Assembly: GCA_029779845.1 (NCBI GenBank)
Contig: JAKOZT010000125.1
Coordinates: forward strand, 53,371 to 117,370
Reading direction: 5' to 3'
Origin: Pseudomonadota bacterium
Lineage (GTDB): Bacteria > Pseudomonadota > Gammaproteobacteria > Burkholderiales > Burkholderiaceae_C
DNA: 64,000 nt
Position numbers and translations under genes: made by a program. The notes below the pieces were generated by a model. That model searched no databases and was not told where the DNA came from. It was given only the letters and a program-made list of their open reading frames with translations. Positions 25,201 to 33,412 of the stretch are shown piece by piece; position 1 is the first letter of the stretch, and each line of letters starts with the position of its first letter.

Positions 25201-25689
25201 TCAGACCATGGCGTAGTAGCGGATCACGTTGCCCGTCTCGAGGCGGGCGCCCACGCCGACGAAGACATGGCGCGTCAGCCAGTCGTGGGGGCCCGGCGGC
25301 GTCTCGAAGGTCGGCGCGCAACGGAAGTAGTAGCTCGACGGGTCCACTTCCATGCCGGGCGCGAGTTTGTAGAGCGCGTCCATGACGTCGGGCGGGCCGT
25401 GCCGGAAGCCGCGGTTCTGGATGTAGATCAGCGTGCCGTCGGCTTCCTGCATGAAATAGCGCGCGTCGAAGCAGAACACGCCGTCGGTGCGAACGTGCGC
25501 GAACTCGCCGCCATGGTTCAGCACCTTGCCGCGCAGCCGGGGGCCTTCGAAGTGGCCGCCGGACACCGGGACCGACAGTCGCGCGCCGCCGAGCGGCGGG
25601 TTTTCCATGCGCAGGCGTGGCGCCAGGGTGAGGCGGGTCTCGAACGCGAATTCGAAGCGGGGGGAGAGCGTGTCGTCGTGGGTCGTCAT
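25201..25689 (-). CDS. DUF3237 family protein (copy 2)
   Basis: A 162-residue paralogue of the gene at 24698. It shares the GPRLRGKVLNHGGEF, GTLIYIQNRGFRHGPPDV and GPHDWLTRHVFVGVGAR blocks but is clearly diverged, so the duplication is not recent. The ATG at 25689 was chosen because upstream in-frame codons overlap the dyad at 25724. It is divergent from the Liv transporter across a region with two 20-bp operator copies. The function is unknown; two copies within one aromatic/acyl-CoA gene block suggest related but separate substrates. Confidence 0.82.
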   Translation of the reverse strand: MTTHDDTLSPRFEFAFETRLTLAPRLRMENPPLGGARLSVPVSGGHFEGPRLRGKVLNHGGEFAHVRTDGVFCFDARYFMQEADGTLIYIQNRGFRHGPPDVMDALYKLAPGMEVDPSSYYFRCAPTFETPPGPHDWLTRHVFVGVGARLETGNVIRYYAMV

Positions 25690-25723
25690 GCCCAGGAGCT
25701 TAGCGATGCGATGCTCGTTCGCT

Positions 25724-25743
25724 TGTCGTTCGGCGCGATGACA
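25724..25743. promoter_or_regulatory. 20-bp operator, copy B1: TGTCGT-N8-ATGACA
   Basis: An inverted repeat with one mismatch between half-sites, 35 bp upstream of the DUF3237 copy 2 start. Same geometry as the other boxes. Confidence 0.55.
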
Positions 25744-25852
25744 GCGCGTGCCTGCTGCGGTGTCGACGCGACCGCCGGCACCGCCGCAAGCGACCGCGCA
25801 TGCGGGTTTACCGGGAGGAACGAACGTCGGGCGAGCGGGCGATGGATGCAAC

Positions 25853-25872
25853 TGTCGTACTTGCATACGACG
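25853..25872. promoter_or_regulatory. 20-bp operator, copy B2: TGTCGT-N8-ACGACG
   Basis: An inverted repeat, 108 bp upstream of the LivH start codon, close to the 91-99 bp spacing seen for the other rightward genes. Confidence 0.6.
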
Positions 25873-25979
25873 CCCGTCGTCGGCCTTTTGCTCCTACCCT
25901 CCGGTTCCGACAATCAATCACGGAGCTCGTACGTGCCGAGGGTAGACCAACCGAGAGCTAAGGACATGCGGAGACCGAC

Positions 25980-26906
25980 ATGCTTCTGACCGACGTCTTG
26001 CAGACGCTGATCAGCGGCGTCCTCGTGGGAGCCACCTATGCGCTGATGTGCGTGGGCCTGGGGCTGATCTTCGGCGTGATGCGGGTCGTGAACTTCGCGC
26101 AGGGCGAGTTCGTCATGCTCGGCATGTACGTCGCGCTGTACCTCGCGACCGGCATCGGCCTGCAGGCGACCCTGGGCGCGGAGGCGGGTGCGCTGGTGGC
26201 CGCGGTCCTGGCCGCGCCGGTGGTCTTCGTGGCGGCCTGGCTGATGCACCGCGGCCTGATCGGCCGCGTCACCACGCATGCGAAGCACGACATCGGCCAC
26301 GACACGCACAACTCGCAGGTCATCATGACGCTCGGCGTCTCGCTGGCCCTGCAGAACGGCGCGATGATCCTGTTCGGCTCGACGCCGCGTGCGATCGAGA
26401 CGCCGTTGGCGATCGACAGCTTCGAGCTCGGCGACATCCTCGTCAACAAGGGGCAGGTCGTGACCTTCCTGGTGGCGGTGGCGGCGGCCGTCGCGATGGG
26501 CGTGTGGCTCACGCGCAGCGTCACCGGGCGTTCGCTGCGCGCCGCCGCCGACAGCCCGCGTGCGGCCGCCTACGTCGGCATCGACGTGGGGCGCATGCAC
26601 CGTATCGCATTCGCCGTCGGCGCGGCCATCACGGCCGTGGCCGGGGGCCTGCTGGCCGGCGTGCGTGCCTTCCATCCCTATGTCGGCCTCGACTACGTGA
26701 TCGTGATGTACGCCGGCGTCGTCCTGGGCGGTCTCTCGAGCGCGCGCGGCGCCTTCATCGGCGGCATGGTCATCGGCATCGTCCAGCAGATGTCCACGCT
26801 GCTGCTGCCGCCGCAGTTGCAGAACGGCGTGATCTTCGTGGTGTTCGTGCTGGCGATCCTGTTCCGCCCTCAGGGCCTGTTCGGCAAGGTCTCGGAGCGC
26901 ATCTGA
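25980..26906 (+). CDS. Branched-chain-type ABC transporter permease (LivH-like)
   Basis: A 308-residue polytopic inner-membrane protein of the LivH family, with the N-terminal YALMCVGLGLIFGVMRVVNFAQGEFVMLG signature region split across the first two helices and the C-terminal GGLSSARGAFIGGMVIG cytoplasmic loop that contacts the ATPase. First gene of a Liv-type operon and overlapping the next start by TGATG. Although the family is named for branched-chain amino acids, many members import aromatic acids; the surrounding catabolic genes favour an aromatic or phenylpropanoid substrate. Confidence 0.9.
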   Translation: MLLTDVLQTLISGVLVGATYALMCVGLGLIFGVMRVVNFAQGEFVMLGMYVALYLATGIGLQATLGAEAGALVAAVLAAPVVFVAAWLMHRGLIGRVTTHAKHDIGHDTHNSQVIMTLGVSLALQNGAMILFGSTPRAIETPLAIDSFELGDILVNKGQVVTFLVAVAAAVAMGVWLTRSVTGRSLRAAADSPRAAAYVGIDVGRMHRIAFAVGAAITAVAGGLLAGVRAFHPYVGLDYVIVMYAGVVLGGLSSARGAFIGGMVIGIVQQMSTLLLPPQLQNGVIFVVFVLAILFRPQGLFGKVSERI

Positions 26907-28714
26907 TGAATATCTCCCGTTCCACCAAGGTGCAGGTCGGGGTGCTGGCGCTGCTGGCGCTGGGCGTGGTCGTCCTGATCGGCAACGTGTCGGACCGCTA
27001 CCTGCAACTCGTGATCACGCAGGTCCTGATCTGGGCCACGGTCGGCCTGGCCTGGAACATGATCGGCGGCTACGGCGGCCAGCTGTCCTTCGGGCATGCG
27101 GCCTTCTTCGGCATCGGCGCGTTCACCGTCGCGCTCGGCTACGAGGTCGCGGGCGTCACGCCCTGGCTGGGCCTGGTGGCCGCGGCCGCGCTCGGCGCGC
27201 TGTCCGCGCTGGGGATCGGCGCGATCACCTTCAGGCTGCGCGGCCACTACTTCGCGCTGTCCATGCTCTCGTTCTCGATGGCCCTCATGTACCTGTCCCA
27301 GTGGGCCGGCTGGCAGGAGGTGTCGCTTCCGATGCGCAAGGAAGACGGCTGGAAGGTCATGCAGTTCGACGATCCGCGCGTGGCCACGCTGCTGGCGCTC
27401 GTCATGGTGGTGGCCGCCGCCGCGGTCTCGATGCTGATCGAGCGGTCCCGCTTCGGCCTGCGCCTGGCCGCGATCAAGGAAGACGAGTCGGCGGCGCTGG
27501 CCGCGGGGGTGCGAGTCAAGCGCAACAAGCTCGCCGCGCTGTGCCTCAGCGGCGGCTTCACGGCGCTGGCCGGCGGCGTCTACGCGGTGGTCATGATGCT
27601 GATCACGCCCGAGGCGGCCTTCGGCATGTTCACGTCGGCGCAAGGCCTGATCCTGTGCCTGTTCGGCGGCATGGGCATCGTCTGGGGGCCGTTGATCGGC
27701 GCCGCGGTCCTGGTGCCGCTCGCCGAGGTCCTCACCGCCCAGTTCGGCACCGTGCTGCCCGGCATCCAGGGCGTGCTCTACGGGGTGGCGATCATGTCGA
27801 TCGTGCTGCTCGCGCCGGAGGGCATCTACTGGCGCGTGGCGGATGCGATCAATGCGCGTCGCAAGCGGTCGGTGTCCTCTTCCGCGTCCCGGGCGACGGC
27901 CGCGGCGTCGACTGCCGTGCCGGCGCCCGCGGCGAGGGAGGCGCCCCCGGCCCGCACCGAGCCGCATCGCGAGCTGCTGCAGGTGAAGTCGCTCGCGCGC
28001 GCGTTCGGCGGCGTGAAGGCGGTCGCCGATTTCACGCTGACCGTGCATGCCGGGACGGTGCATGCCCTGATCGGGCCGAACGGCGCGGGCAAGACGACGG
28101 CCTTCAACCTGATCAACGGGTTCGTGCGCGCCGACTCGGGGCAGGTGCTGTTCGACGGGGTCGACGTGACCGGCATCGCGCCCGAGGCGCTGTGCCGGCT
28201 CGGCGTGGGCCGCACGTTCCAGACGGTGCGCGCCTTCCGTCGCCTGAGCGTCCATCAGAACGTGATGGTCGGCGCGCTGGCCCATGGCGCGAGCGCTGCC
28301 GATGCGAAGGCCCTCACCGACCGGATCCTGGCCACCGTCGGGCTGACCGAGGCCGAGGCGAACATGCCGGCGAACCGCCTGACCAGCCTGCAGCTGCGCC
28401 TGATGGAACTGGCGCGTGCGCTCGCCAGCCAGCCGCGGCTGATGCTCCTGGACGAGACCCTGGCCGGCCTCGGCCGCGAGGACCTCCCGGTCATCGAGGC
28501 GGCGATCCGACGCGTCGCGCAAAGCGGCGTCACCGTCCTCATCATCGAGCACACGATGCATGTGCTGACGCGCCTGGCCGACCGCATGACGGTCCTGGAC
28601 CACGGTGCCGTGATCGCCGAAGGCGCGCCTGCCGAAGTGATGGCGATGCCCCGCGTGATCGAGTCCTACCTTGGCAAGAAGTGGTACGAACGTGCTGAGC
28701 ATTCAATCGCTTGA
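26906..28714 (+). CDS. Fused LivM permease-LivG ATPase of a Liv-type ABC transporter
   Basis: A 602-residue fusion. Residues 1-315 are a LivM-type permease (GGYGGQLSFGHAAFFGIGA near the start, GGMGIVWGPLIGAAVLVP later). An Ala/Pro/Ser-rich linker follows at about 320-350, then an ABC ATPase with Walker A GPNGAGKTT, a Q-loop (VGRTFQTVRAFRRL), Walker B LMLLDE and switch His (IIEHTMH). The ABC signature is degenerate: RLTSLQLRLMELARAL lacks the usual LSGGQ glycines, a feature also seen in some LivG-like proteins. Fusing permease to ATPase fixes their stoichiometry. The next ATPase gene begins inside its 3' end. Confidence 0.9.
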   Translation: MNISRSTKVQVGVLALLALGVVVLIGNVSDRYLQLVITQVLIWATVGLAWNMIGGYGGQLSFGHAAFFGIGAFTVALGYEVAGVTPWLGLVAAAALGALSALGIGAITFRLRGHYFALSMLSFSMALMYLSQWAGWQEVSLPMRKEDGWKVMQFDDPRVATLLALVMVVAAAAVSMLIERSRFGLRLAAIKEDESAALAAGVRVKRNKLAALCLSGGFTALAGGVYAVVMMLITPEAAFGMFTSAQGLILCLFGGMGIVWGPLIGAAVLVPLAEVLTAQFGTVLPGIQGVLYGVAIMSIVLLAPEGIYWRVADAINARRKRSVSSSASRATAAASTAVPAPAAREAPPARTEPHRELLQVKSLARAFGGVKAVADFTLTVHAGTVHALIGPNGAGKTTAFNLINGFVRADSGQVLFDGVDVTGIAPEALCRLGVGRTFQTVRAFRRLSVHQNVMVGALAHGASAADAKALTDRILATVGLTEAEANMPANRLTSLQLRLMELARALASQPRLMLLDETLAGLGREDLPVIEAAIRRVAQSGVTVLIIEHTMHVLTRLADRMTVLDHGAVIAEGAPAEVMAMPRVIESYLGKKWYERAEHSIA

Positions 28715-29399
28715 GGTCCGCTACGGCGGCATGACCGCCCTGGACGACGTGTCGCTTTCTCTACCGGAGGGACGCATGCTCGCCGTCATCGGCCCCAACG
28801 GCGCGGGCAAGAGTTCGCTGTTCTCCGCCATCTCGGGGACCGCACCGGTGACCGCGGGTCGCATCGAGTTCGAAGGGCGCGACCTGGCACGGGTGCTGCC
28901 CCACGAACGCGCGCGCGCGGGCATCGCGCACGTGCCGGAGGGCCGGCAGGTGTTCGCGTCGCTCACGGTGCGCGAGAACATCGAGGTCGGCGCGCAGATG
29001 CAGGTCGACCCGGTGCGGCGGCGGCGTGCGGTCGACCAGGTCTATGCGCTGTTCCCCATCCTCGTCGAGCGCGGCGGCCAGCTCGCCGGCATGCTGTCCG
29101 GCGGACAGCAGCAGATGCTGGCCATCGGCCGCGGCCTGGCGAGCGATCCGCGGCTGCTGATGCTCGACGAGCCCTCGATGGGTCTCGCGCCGGCGGTGGT
29201 CGAAACCATTTTCGAGTGCATCGCCGCCGTCCGCGCGGCGCGGCCACTCACGGTGCTGCTGGCCGAACAGCGCGCCGCCGAAGCCATCGAGGCCAGCGAC
29301 GACGGGCTGGTGCTGCAGAGCGGGCGCATCGCGCTGCAGGGCAGCCGCGACCTGCTGATGGCGGACCCGCAGGTGCGGCGCCTGTACCTCGGCATCTGA
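28692..29399 (+). CDS. LivF-like ABC transporter ATPase
   Basis: A 235-residue ATPase with Walker A GPNGAGKSS, Q-loop region HVPEGRQVFASLTVREN, full signature LSGGQQQMLAIGRGL, Walker B LLMLDEPS and switch region LLAEQ. It pairs with the fused LivG domain. The GTG at 28692 was chosen over a TTG at 28671; it overlaps the LivMG stop by 23 bp, giving coupled translation. Unlike its partner it has an intact signature, so the transporter may hydrolyse ATP asymmetrically. Confidence 0.9.
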   Translation: MLSIQSLEVRYGGMTALDDVSLSLPEGRMLAVIGPNGAGKSSLFSAISGTAPVTAGRIEFEGRDLARVLPHERARAGIAHVPEGRQVFASLTVRENIEVGAQMQVDPVRRRRAVDQVYALFPILVERGGQLAGMLSGGQQQMLAIGRGLASDPRLLMLDEPSMGLAPAVVETIFECIAAVRAARPLTVLLAEQRAAEAIEASDDGLVLQSGRIALQGSRDLLMADPQVRRLYLGI

Positions 29400-29433
29400 A
29401 TTTCCCACCACGACAACTGAACGGAGACTCAAC

Positions 29434-30678
29434 ATGAACTCACGACATACCGGGCCTCAGCGCCGCACCCTGCTCGCCGCGGCGGCCGGCGCCGTCGGGC
29501 TCGCGCCCTTCGCCTGCCTGCGCGCGCAGACCGCCAAGGAAGTCAAGATGGCGATGGTGGCGCCGCTTTCGGGGCCCTGGGCGCGCGGCGGGCAGCTCAT
29601 GCTGGCCGGCGCACAGATGGCGATCGAGGACGTCAACAAGGCGGGTGGCATCAAGGCCCTGGGCGGCGCACGCATGACGCTGGTCACCGCCGACGCGGGC
29701 GACTCGGTGGACAAGGCGCGCAGCGCCGTCCAGCGCCTGCTCTCGCAGGAGCCCGACCTGGTGGCCGGCAGCGGCGCCTGGCTGAGCTCGTTCACGATGG
29801 CGGTGACCGAGGTCACCGAGCGGGAGAAGCTGTCCTGGCTGACCAACTCCTATGCGGATCCGATCACGTCGCGCGGCTACCGCTACGTCTTCCAGACGTC
29901 GCCGAAGGCCACCACGTTCATCAACGAGAGCCTGCCGCGCCTGGTGGAGATCATCCAGGCGGCCACCGGCCGCAAGCCCAAGTCCGCAGCCATCCTGGCC
30001 GACAACACCGCCTCGTCGAACGCCTACGCCAAGCCGCTCGCCGAGAAGCTGCTCAAGGAGAACGGTCTGGAGCTGGTGCAGCACGAGACCTTCACGCCGC
30101 CGCTGTCGGACGCCACGGCCATGGTGCGCAAGATGCGGTCGGTGGCGCCGGACCTCCTGGTGCTGCTGACATCGAACGTGCCGGACACCAAGGTCATCCT
30201 CGACAAGATGGCGGAATTCAAGCTCAGCGGCAAGGTCGCCGTGTGGGGCGGCAGCGGCGCCTTCGGTTCGCCCGAGATGGCTCAGGTGATCCGGCGCGAG
30301 GCGCTCGACGGGCTCATCTTCTGCGTCGCCAACTGGACGGTGAAGGGCCAGGAGGAACTTGCCAAGCGCTTCATCGAACGCTCGAAGGAGCCGTTCATGT
30401 CGCACGAGCCGATCTCCACCTACGGCGACGTGTGGACGCTGAAAGAGGCGATCGAGATGGCCGGCAGCACCGATCGGGTGAAGGTCGGGGATGCGCTGCA
30501 CCGGATCAGCATCCAGAGCGGCCCCGCGGCGGTGGCCTACTACGGCGGCGTGAAGTTCACCGAGAGCGGCCTGCGCGAGGGTTCGCACGTGCTGCTCGTC
30601 CAGTGGCAGGGCGGCATTCCCAAGGTCATCGGGCCGGCGGAAGTGGCCATCGCCAAGCCGACGGGACTGACGCGTTGA
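29434..30678 (+). CDS. LivK-type periplasmic substrate-binding protein
   Basis: A 414-residue type I periplasmic binding protein: an N-terminal leader with a twin-arginine pair (QRRTLLAAAAGAVGLAP), suggesting possible Tat export, then VKMAMVAPLSGPWARGG, AIEDVNKAGGIKALGG and DSVDKARSAVQRLLSQEPD, typical of the LivK/HAAP group. It delivers ligand to the LivH/LivMG/LivF transporter encoded just upstream. The following SDR gene overlaps its stop codon (TTGA). Confidence 0.9.
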   Translation: MNSRHTGPQRRTLLAAAAGAVGLAPFACLRAQTAKEVKMAMVAPLSGPWARGGQLMLAGAQMAIEDVNKAGGIKALGGARMTLVTADAGDSVDKARSAVQRLLSQEPDLVAGSGAWLSSFTMAVTEVTEREKLSWLTNSYADPITSRGYRYVFQTSPKATTFINESLPRLVEIIQAATGRKPKSAAILADNTASSNAYAKPLAEKLLKENGLELVQHETFTPPLSDATAMVRKMRSVAPDLLVLLTSNVPDTKVILDKMAEFKLSGKVAVWGGSGAFGSPEMAQVIRREALDGLIFCVANWTVKGQEELAKRFIERSKEPFMSHEPISTYGDVWTLKEAIEMAGSTDRVKVGDALHRISIQSGPAAVAYYGGVKFTESGLREGSHVLLVQWQGGIPKVIGPAEVAIAKPTGLTR

Positions 30679-31460
30679 GGCGAGATCCGAACGCCCCCGG
30701 CCCGTTCGATCTCGGCGGGCAGGTCGTCATGGTCACCGGTGCGGCGGGCGCGCTGGGCAGCATGGCGGCGCGGACCTTCGCGCGCGCCGGCGCGAAGCTG
30801 CTGCTCGCGGACCTGAGTGCGGACCGCCTGGCTGCGCTCGCGGACGAACTGCGCGGGCAACAGGGGAGCGAGGTCGTCACGGGGGTGGTCGACGTCACGG
30901 ACGCCGACCAGGTCGCCGGCCTGGTGGATCGGGCCGCCGAGCTGGGCGCCCCTGTCAGCGTGCTGCTCAACAACGCCGGCGTTCCGATGTCGAAGACCCT
31001 GATGGAGTCGACCCCCGACGACTGGCGCCGGGTGTTCGAGGCCAACGTCATCGGCACCGTGGTGCCCACGCAGGCTTGCGTCCGCGGCATGGTGCGGCAG
31101 GGCTACGGCCGGATCGTCAACGTCTCGTCGATCACGGCACGCACTTCGGTGCCGCAGCGCTGCGCCTACGGCGCCACCAAGGCGGCGGTCTCGAACATGA
31201 CGCAGAGTTTCGCGGTGGAGTTCGGCGGCCACGGCATCACGGTCAACGCGATTGCGCCGAGCGCGGTCGTCACGGACATGAACCGCGACCTGCTCGCCAG
31301 CCAGCCGGAGGTCTATCGCGACCTGATGGCGCACACGCCGGTGGGCCGCATGTGCGTGGCCGACGACCTCGCCGGCGTGCTGCTGCTGCTCGCGTCGCCG
31401 GCCAGCGCGTTCATCAACGGCCAGACGGTCTACATCGACGGCGGCTTCACCGTGATGTGA
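30675..31460 (+). CDS. SDR-family dehydrogenase 1
   Basis: A 261-residue short-chain dehydrogenase: cofactor motif TGAAGALG (about residues 21-28), NNAG, catalytic Ser in IVNVSSITA, and Tyr/Lys in YGATK. It ends with a typical C-terminal segment (INGQTVYIDGGFTVM). Oxidises or reduces a hydroxyl/carbonyl with NAD(P). The TTG start at 30675 overlaps the previous stop; no ATG precedes the Rossmann motif except one inside it. It is translationally coupled to the transporter genes, so it probably acts on the imported compound. Confidence 0.85.
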   Translation: MRRDPNAPGPFDLGGQVVMVTGAAGALGSMAARTFARAGAKLLLADLSADRLAALADELRGQQGSEVVTGVVDVTDADQVAGLVDRAAELGAPVSVLLNNAGVPMSKTLMESTPDDWRRVFEANVIGTVVPTQACVRGMVRQGYGRIVNVSSITARTSVPQRCAYGATKAAVSNMTQSFAVEFGGHGITVNAIAPSAVVTDMNRDLLASQPEVYRDLMAHTPVGRMCVADDLAGVLLLLASPASAFINGQTVYIDGGFTVM

Positions 31461-31463
31461 TCT

Positions 31464-31475
31464 CCGGACGTCCGG
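31464..31475. promoter_or_regulatory. 12-bp palindrome CCGGACGTCCGG (copy 1)
   Basis: A perfect palindrome in the 38-bp gap between the SDR stop and the NTF2-like start, with partial extension (TGATC/ATCA on the flanks). The same 12-mer occurs in the TetR/Rieske intergenic region at 58608. It could be an operator or a small mRNA hairpin. Confidence 0.3.
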
Positions 31476-31498
31476 ATCAACCTTGCAGAGGAACTCGA

Positions 31499-31948
31499 AT
31501 GGCAGACATGTTCGACAACGGCGATGCCCTGCGCATCCAGGACCTGATGGCCCGCTACGCGTGGCTGCTCGACATGGGCGACATGGACGGGCTGATGGCG
31601 CTCTTCGATGAGTCCGCCGTCTTCCAGGACACCTCGGGCGTCGAATACCGCGGGAAGGAAGCAGTCCGGCGCTACTTCACGGGGCTGACGACGTCGCCGG
31701 CGTTTCGCGGACGTCAGCATCACATCGACGCGTTCGTGCTCGAGCCCACGGCGGACGGCTACAGCGCGCGTTCGTACTGGACCGTCACCAAGTGGCGCGC
31801 GTCCGACGGCGTCAAGATGGTCGAGGTGGTCGGGCGCGCATTCGATCGCTTCCGCGCCACCGCCGACGGCTGGCGCATCGTCGAGCGGCGCGTCTATCAC
31901 TGGCGCGACGCGGACTGCCCATGGCACCCGGGCGGAACGGCGGTCTGA
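31499..31948 (+). CDS. SnoaL/NTF2-like protein 1
   Basis: A 149-residue NTF2-like fold protein: N-terminal helices with LMARYAWLLDMGDMDGLMALF, then FQDTSGVEYRGKEAVRRYF and C-terminal beta strands ending in WRIVERRVYHWR. Members include ketosteroid-isomerase-type, polyketide cyclase-type and lignin-dimer gamma-formaldehyde lyase enzymes; the substrate cannot be read from sequence. Conserved acidic and His residues (around AFRGRQHHIDAF) line the expected pocket. Its 3' end overlaps the next SDR by 28 bp. Confidence 0.78.
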   Translation: MADMFDNGDALRIQDLMARYAWLLDMGDMDGLMALFDESAVFQDTSGVEYRGKEAVRRYFTGLTTSPAFRGRQHHIDAFVLEPTADGYSARSYWTVTKWRASDGVKMVEVVGRAFDRFRATADGWRIVERRVYHWRDADCPWHPGGTAV

Positions 31949-32760
31949 CGGCGGCGGGCCCGGGCGGCCGGCCCGGAGCGCCGGACGGAGCCCCGCCCGT
32001 CGTGGCCGTGACCGGCGGCGCGGGCGGAATCGGCGAGGCGTGCGTCGGCATGCTCAGCCGCGCCGGCTGGACCGTGGTCGTGCTCGACCGCGACCTCGAC
32101 CGCGCGCGCCGTGTCGCGCAGGCGCATGGGGCCGTCGCGCGTGAACTCGACGTCTCCGACCGGCACGGCGTCGAGGACGCCGCGGCCTTCGTCGAACGCG
32201 AGGTCGGCCCGTGCCGCGCCCTGGTGGCGGCGGCGGGCGCGTTCGAGAACCCGGCGGATCCTGCACGGGTGGACCCCGAAGCCTGGTCGCGGATCATCGA
32301 CGTCAACGTCAGCGGCACCTTCTGGACGCTGCGCGCCTTCGGAGGCCACATGCTGCGGCATCGACGCGGCGCCATCGTCACGGTCAGCTCGATCGTGGGC
32401 TTGAACTCGTCGCCGTTGTTCTCCTACGGCGCGAGCAAGGCCGCCATCGTCAACCTCACGCGCGGCTTCGCGGTGGCGTGGGGACGCATGGGCATCCGCG
32501 CCAACTGCGTCTGCCCGGGGCCGACGCTCACCGAGGCACTGGCGGCGAGTTACGCGCGCGGCGAGCGCAACCCGGCGGTGCGCGAGCGCCAGGCGGCGCT
32601 CGGGCGCATCGTGGCGCCCGACGAGGTGGCCAGCGCCGTGGGTTTCCTCGTCTCGGACGGAGCCAGCGCGATCACCGGCACCGAGCTGGTGGTCGACTGC
32701 GGAACCACCGCGGCCCAGCTCTGGAACCTGTACGACGGCGTGCCGCCCGCGGCGCCGTGA
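31921..32760 (+). CDS. SDR-family dehydrogenase 2
   Basis: A 279-residue short-chain dehydrogenase with TGGAGGIG cofactor motif, catalytic Ser in VTVSSIVGL, YGASK (Tyr/Lys), and CVCPGPTLTEAL after the active site. The Asp in VVLDRD at the end of strand 2 points to NAD rather than NADP. A Pro/Gly-rich N-terminal extension of about 25 residues suggests a later start is possible, but the ATG at 31921 is the only good upstream codon. Last gene of the rightward transporter operon, convergent with the NTF2-like gene. Confidence 0.85.
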   Translation: MAPGRNGGLTAAGPGGRPGAPDGAPPVVAVTGGAGGIGEACVGMLSRAGWTVVVLDRDLDRARRVAQAHGAVARELDVSDRHGVEDAAAFVEREVGPCRALVAAAGAFENPADPARVDPEAWSRIIDVNVSGTFWTLRAFGGHMLRHRRGAIVTVSSIVGLNSSPLFSYGASKAAIVNLTRGFAVAWGRMGIRANCVCPGPTLTEALAASYARGERNPAVRERQAALGRIVAPDEVASAVGFLVSDGASAITGTELVVDCGTTAAQLWNLYDGVPPAAP

Positions 32761-32773
32761 CCGCCTGCGGCCG

Positions 32774-33412
32774 TCAGTCCGTCCCCACCGGCGCGCCCGT
32801 CACCGGGTGCCGGAAGTGGTACGGAGGAACGAACGCGTCGGGGAACGTCCTCGCGTCGTGCGTGGGCGGCAGGTCGGGCGGGAACGACGCGTCGAGCCCG
32901 CTGCTCGGGAGGGCCGCCTTGGCCCAGCCCTGGTCGAAGGGCGTGTAGTAGGTCGGGAACCAGACCAGCGAGGCGATCGTCCAGCGGCCATCCACCTTGC
33001 GGTAGACGCACTCGTACGGCCCTTCGGCCCACAGCGCGGACTTGCCGAACTCGGCCACCTGGATGAACGCACGCCATCGGCCCTGCGCCACATCGCCCGA
33101 TTCCGACAGCGTGACGATGCCCTGCAGCTGCATGTGGTTCAGCAACTGGCCGGGCGCGAGCCCGTCGCGCTGCCGGCCGATCAGGTCGCGCAGGAATCGG
33201 TAGATGCGCTCGCGCCGGTAGACGCCGCGCGCCGCGATCTCGATCGTGCCGTCGGGCGCGAACAGGTCGGCGATCGCTTGCCAGAACCCCTTGTCGAGGT
33301 AGTAGCCGTAGGCGCGCTGCAGGCGCTTGATTGCCTCGACGTCCTCCATGCGCGTGAGCCGCCGTTCGGCCTGGGCCAGACGGGCTTCGAGTTCGGCGAG
33401 GCGATCGTTCAT
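32774..33412 (-). CDS. SnoaL/NTF2-like protein 2
   Basis: A 212-residue protein: a short N-terminal coiled-coil (LAELEARLAQAERRLTRMED), an NTF2-like domain (IKRLQRAYGYYLDKGFWQAI, ADLFAPDGTIEIAARGVYRR) and a Pro-rich C-terminal tail. It resembles large SnoaL_4-type proteins found with alcohol and aldehyde oxidation genes. Its start overlaps the GMC oxidoreductase stop by ATGA; it is the last gene of the leftward four-gene operon. The function is not assigned. NTF2-like gamma-formaldehyde lyases of lignin dimer catabolism are an interesting precedent. Confidence 0.78.
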   Translation of the reverse strand: MNDRLAELEARLAQAERRLTRMEDVEAIKRLQRAYGYYLDKGFWQAIADLFAPDGTIEIAARGVYRRERIYRFLRDLIGRQRDGLAPGQLLNHMQLQGIVTLSESGDVAQGRWRAFIQVAEFGKSALWAEGPYECVYRKVDGRWTIASLVWFPTYYTPFDQGWAKAALPSSGLDASFPPDLPPTHDARTFPDAFVPPYHFRHPVTGAPVGTD

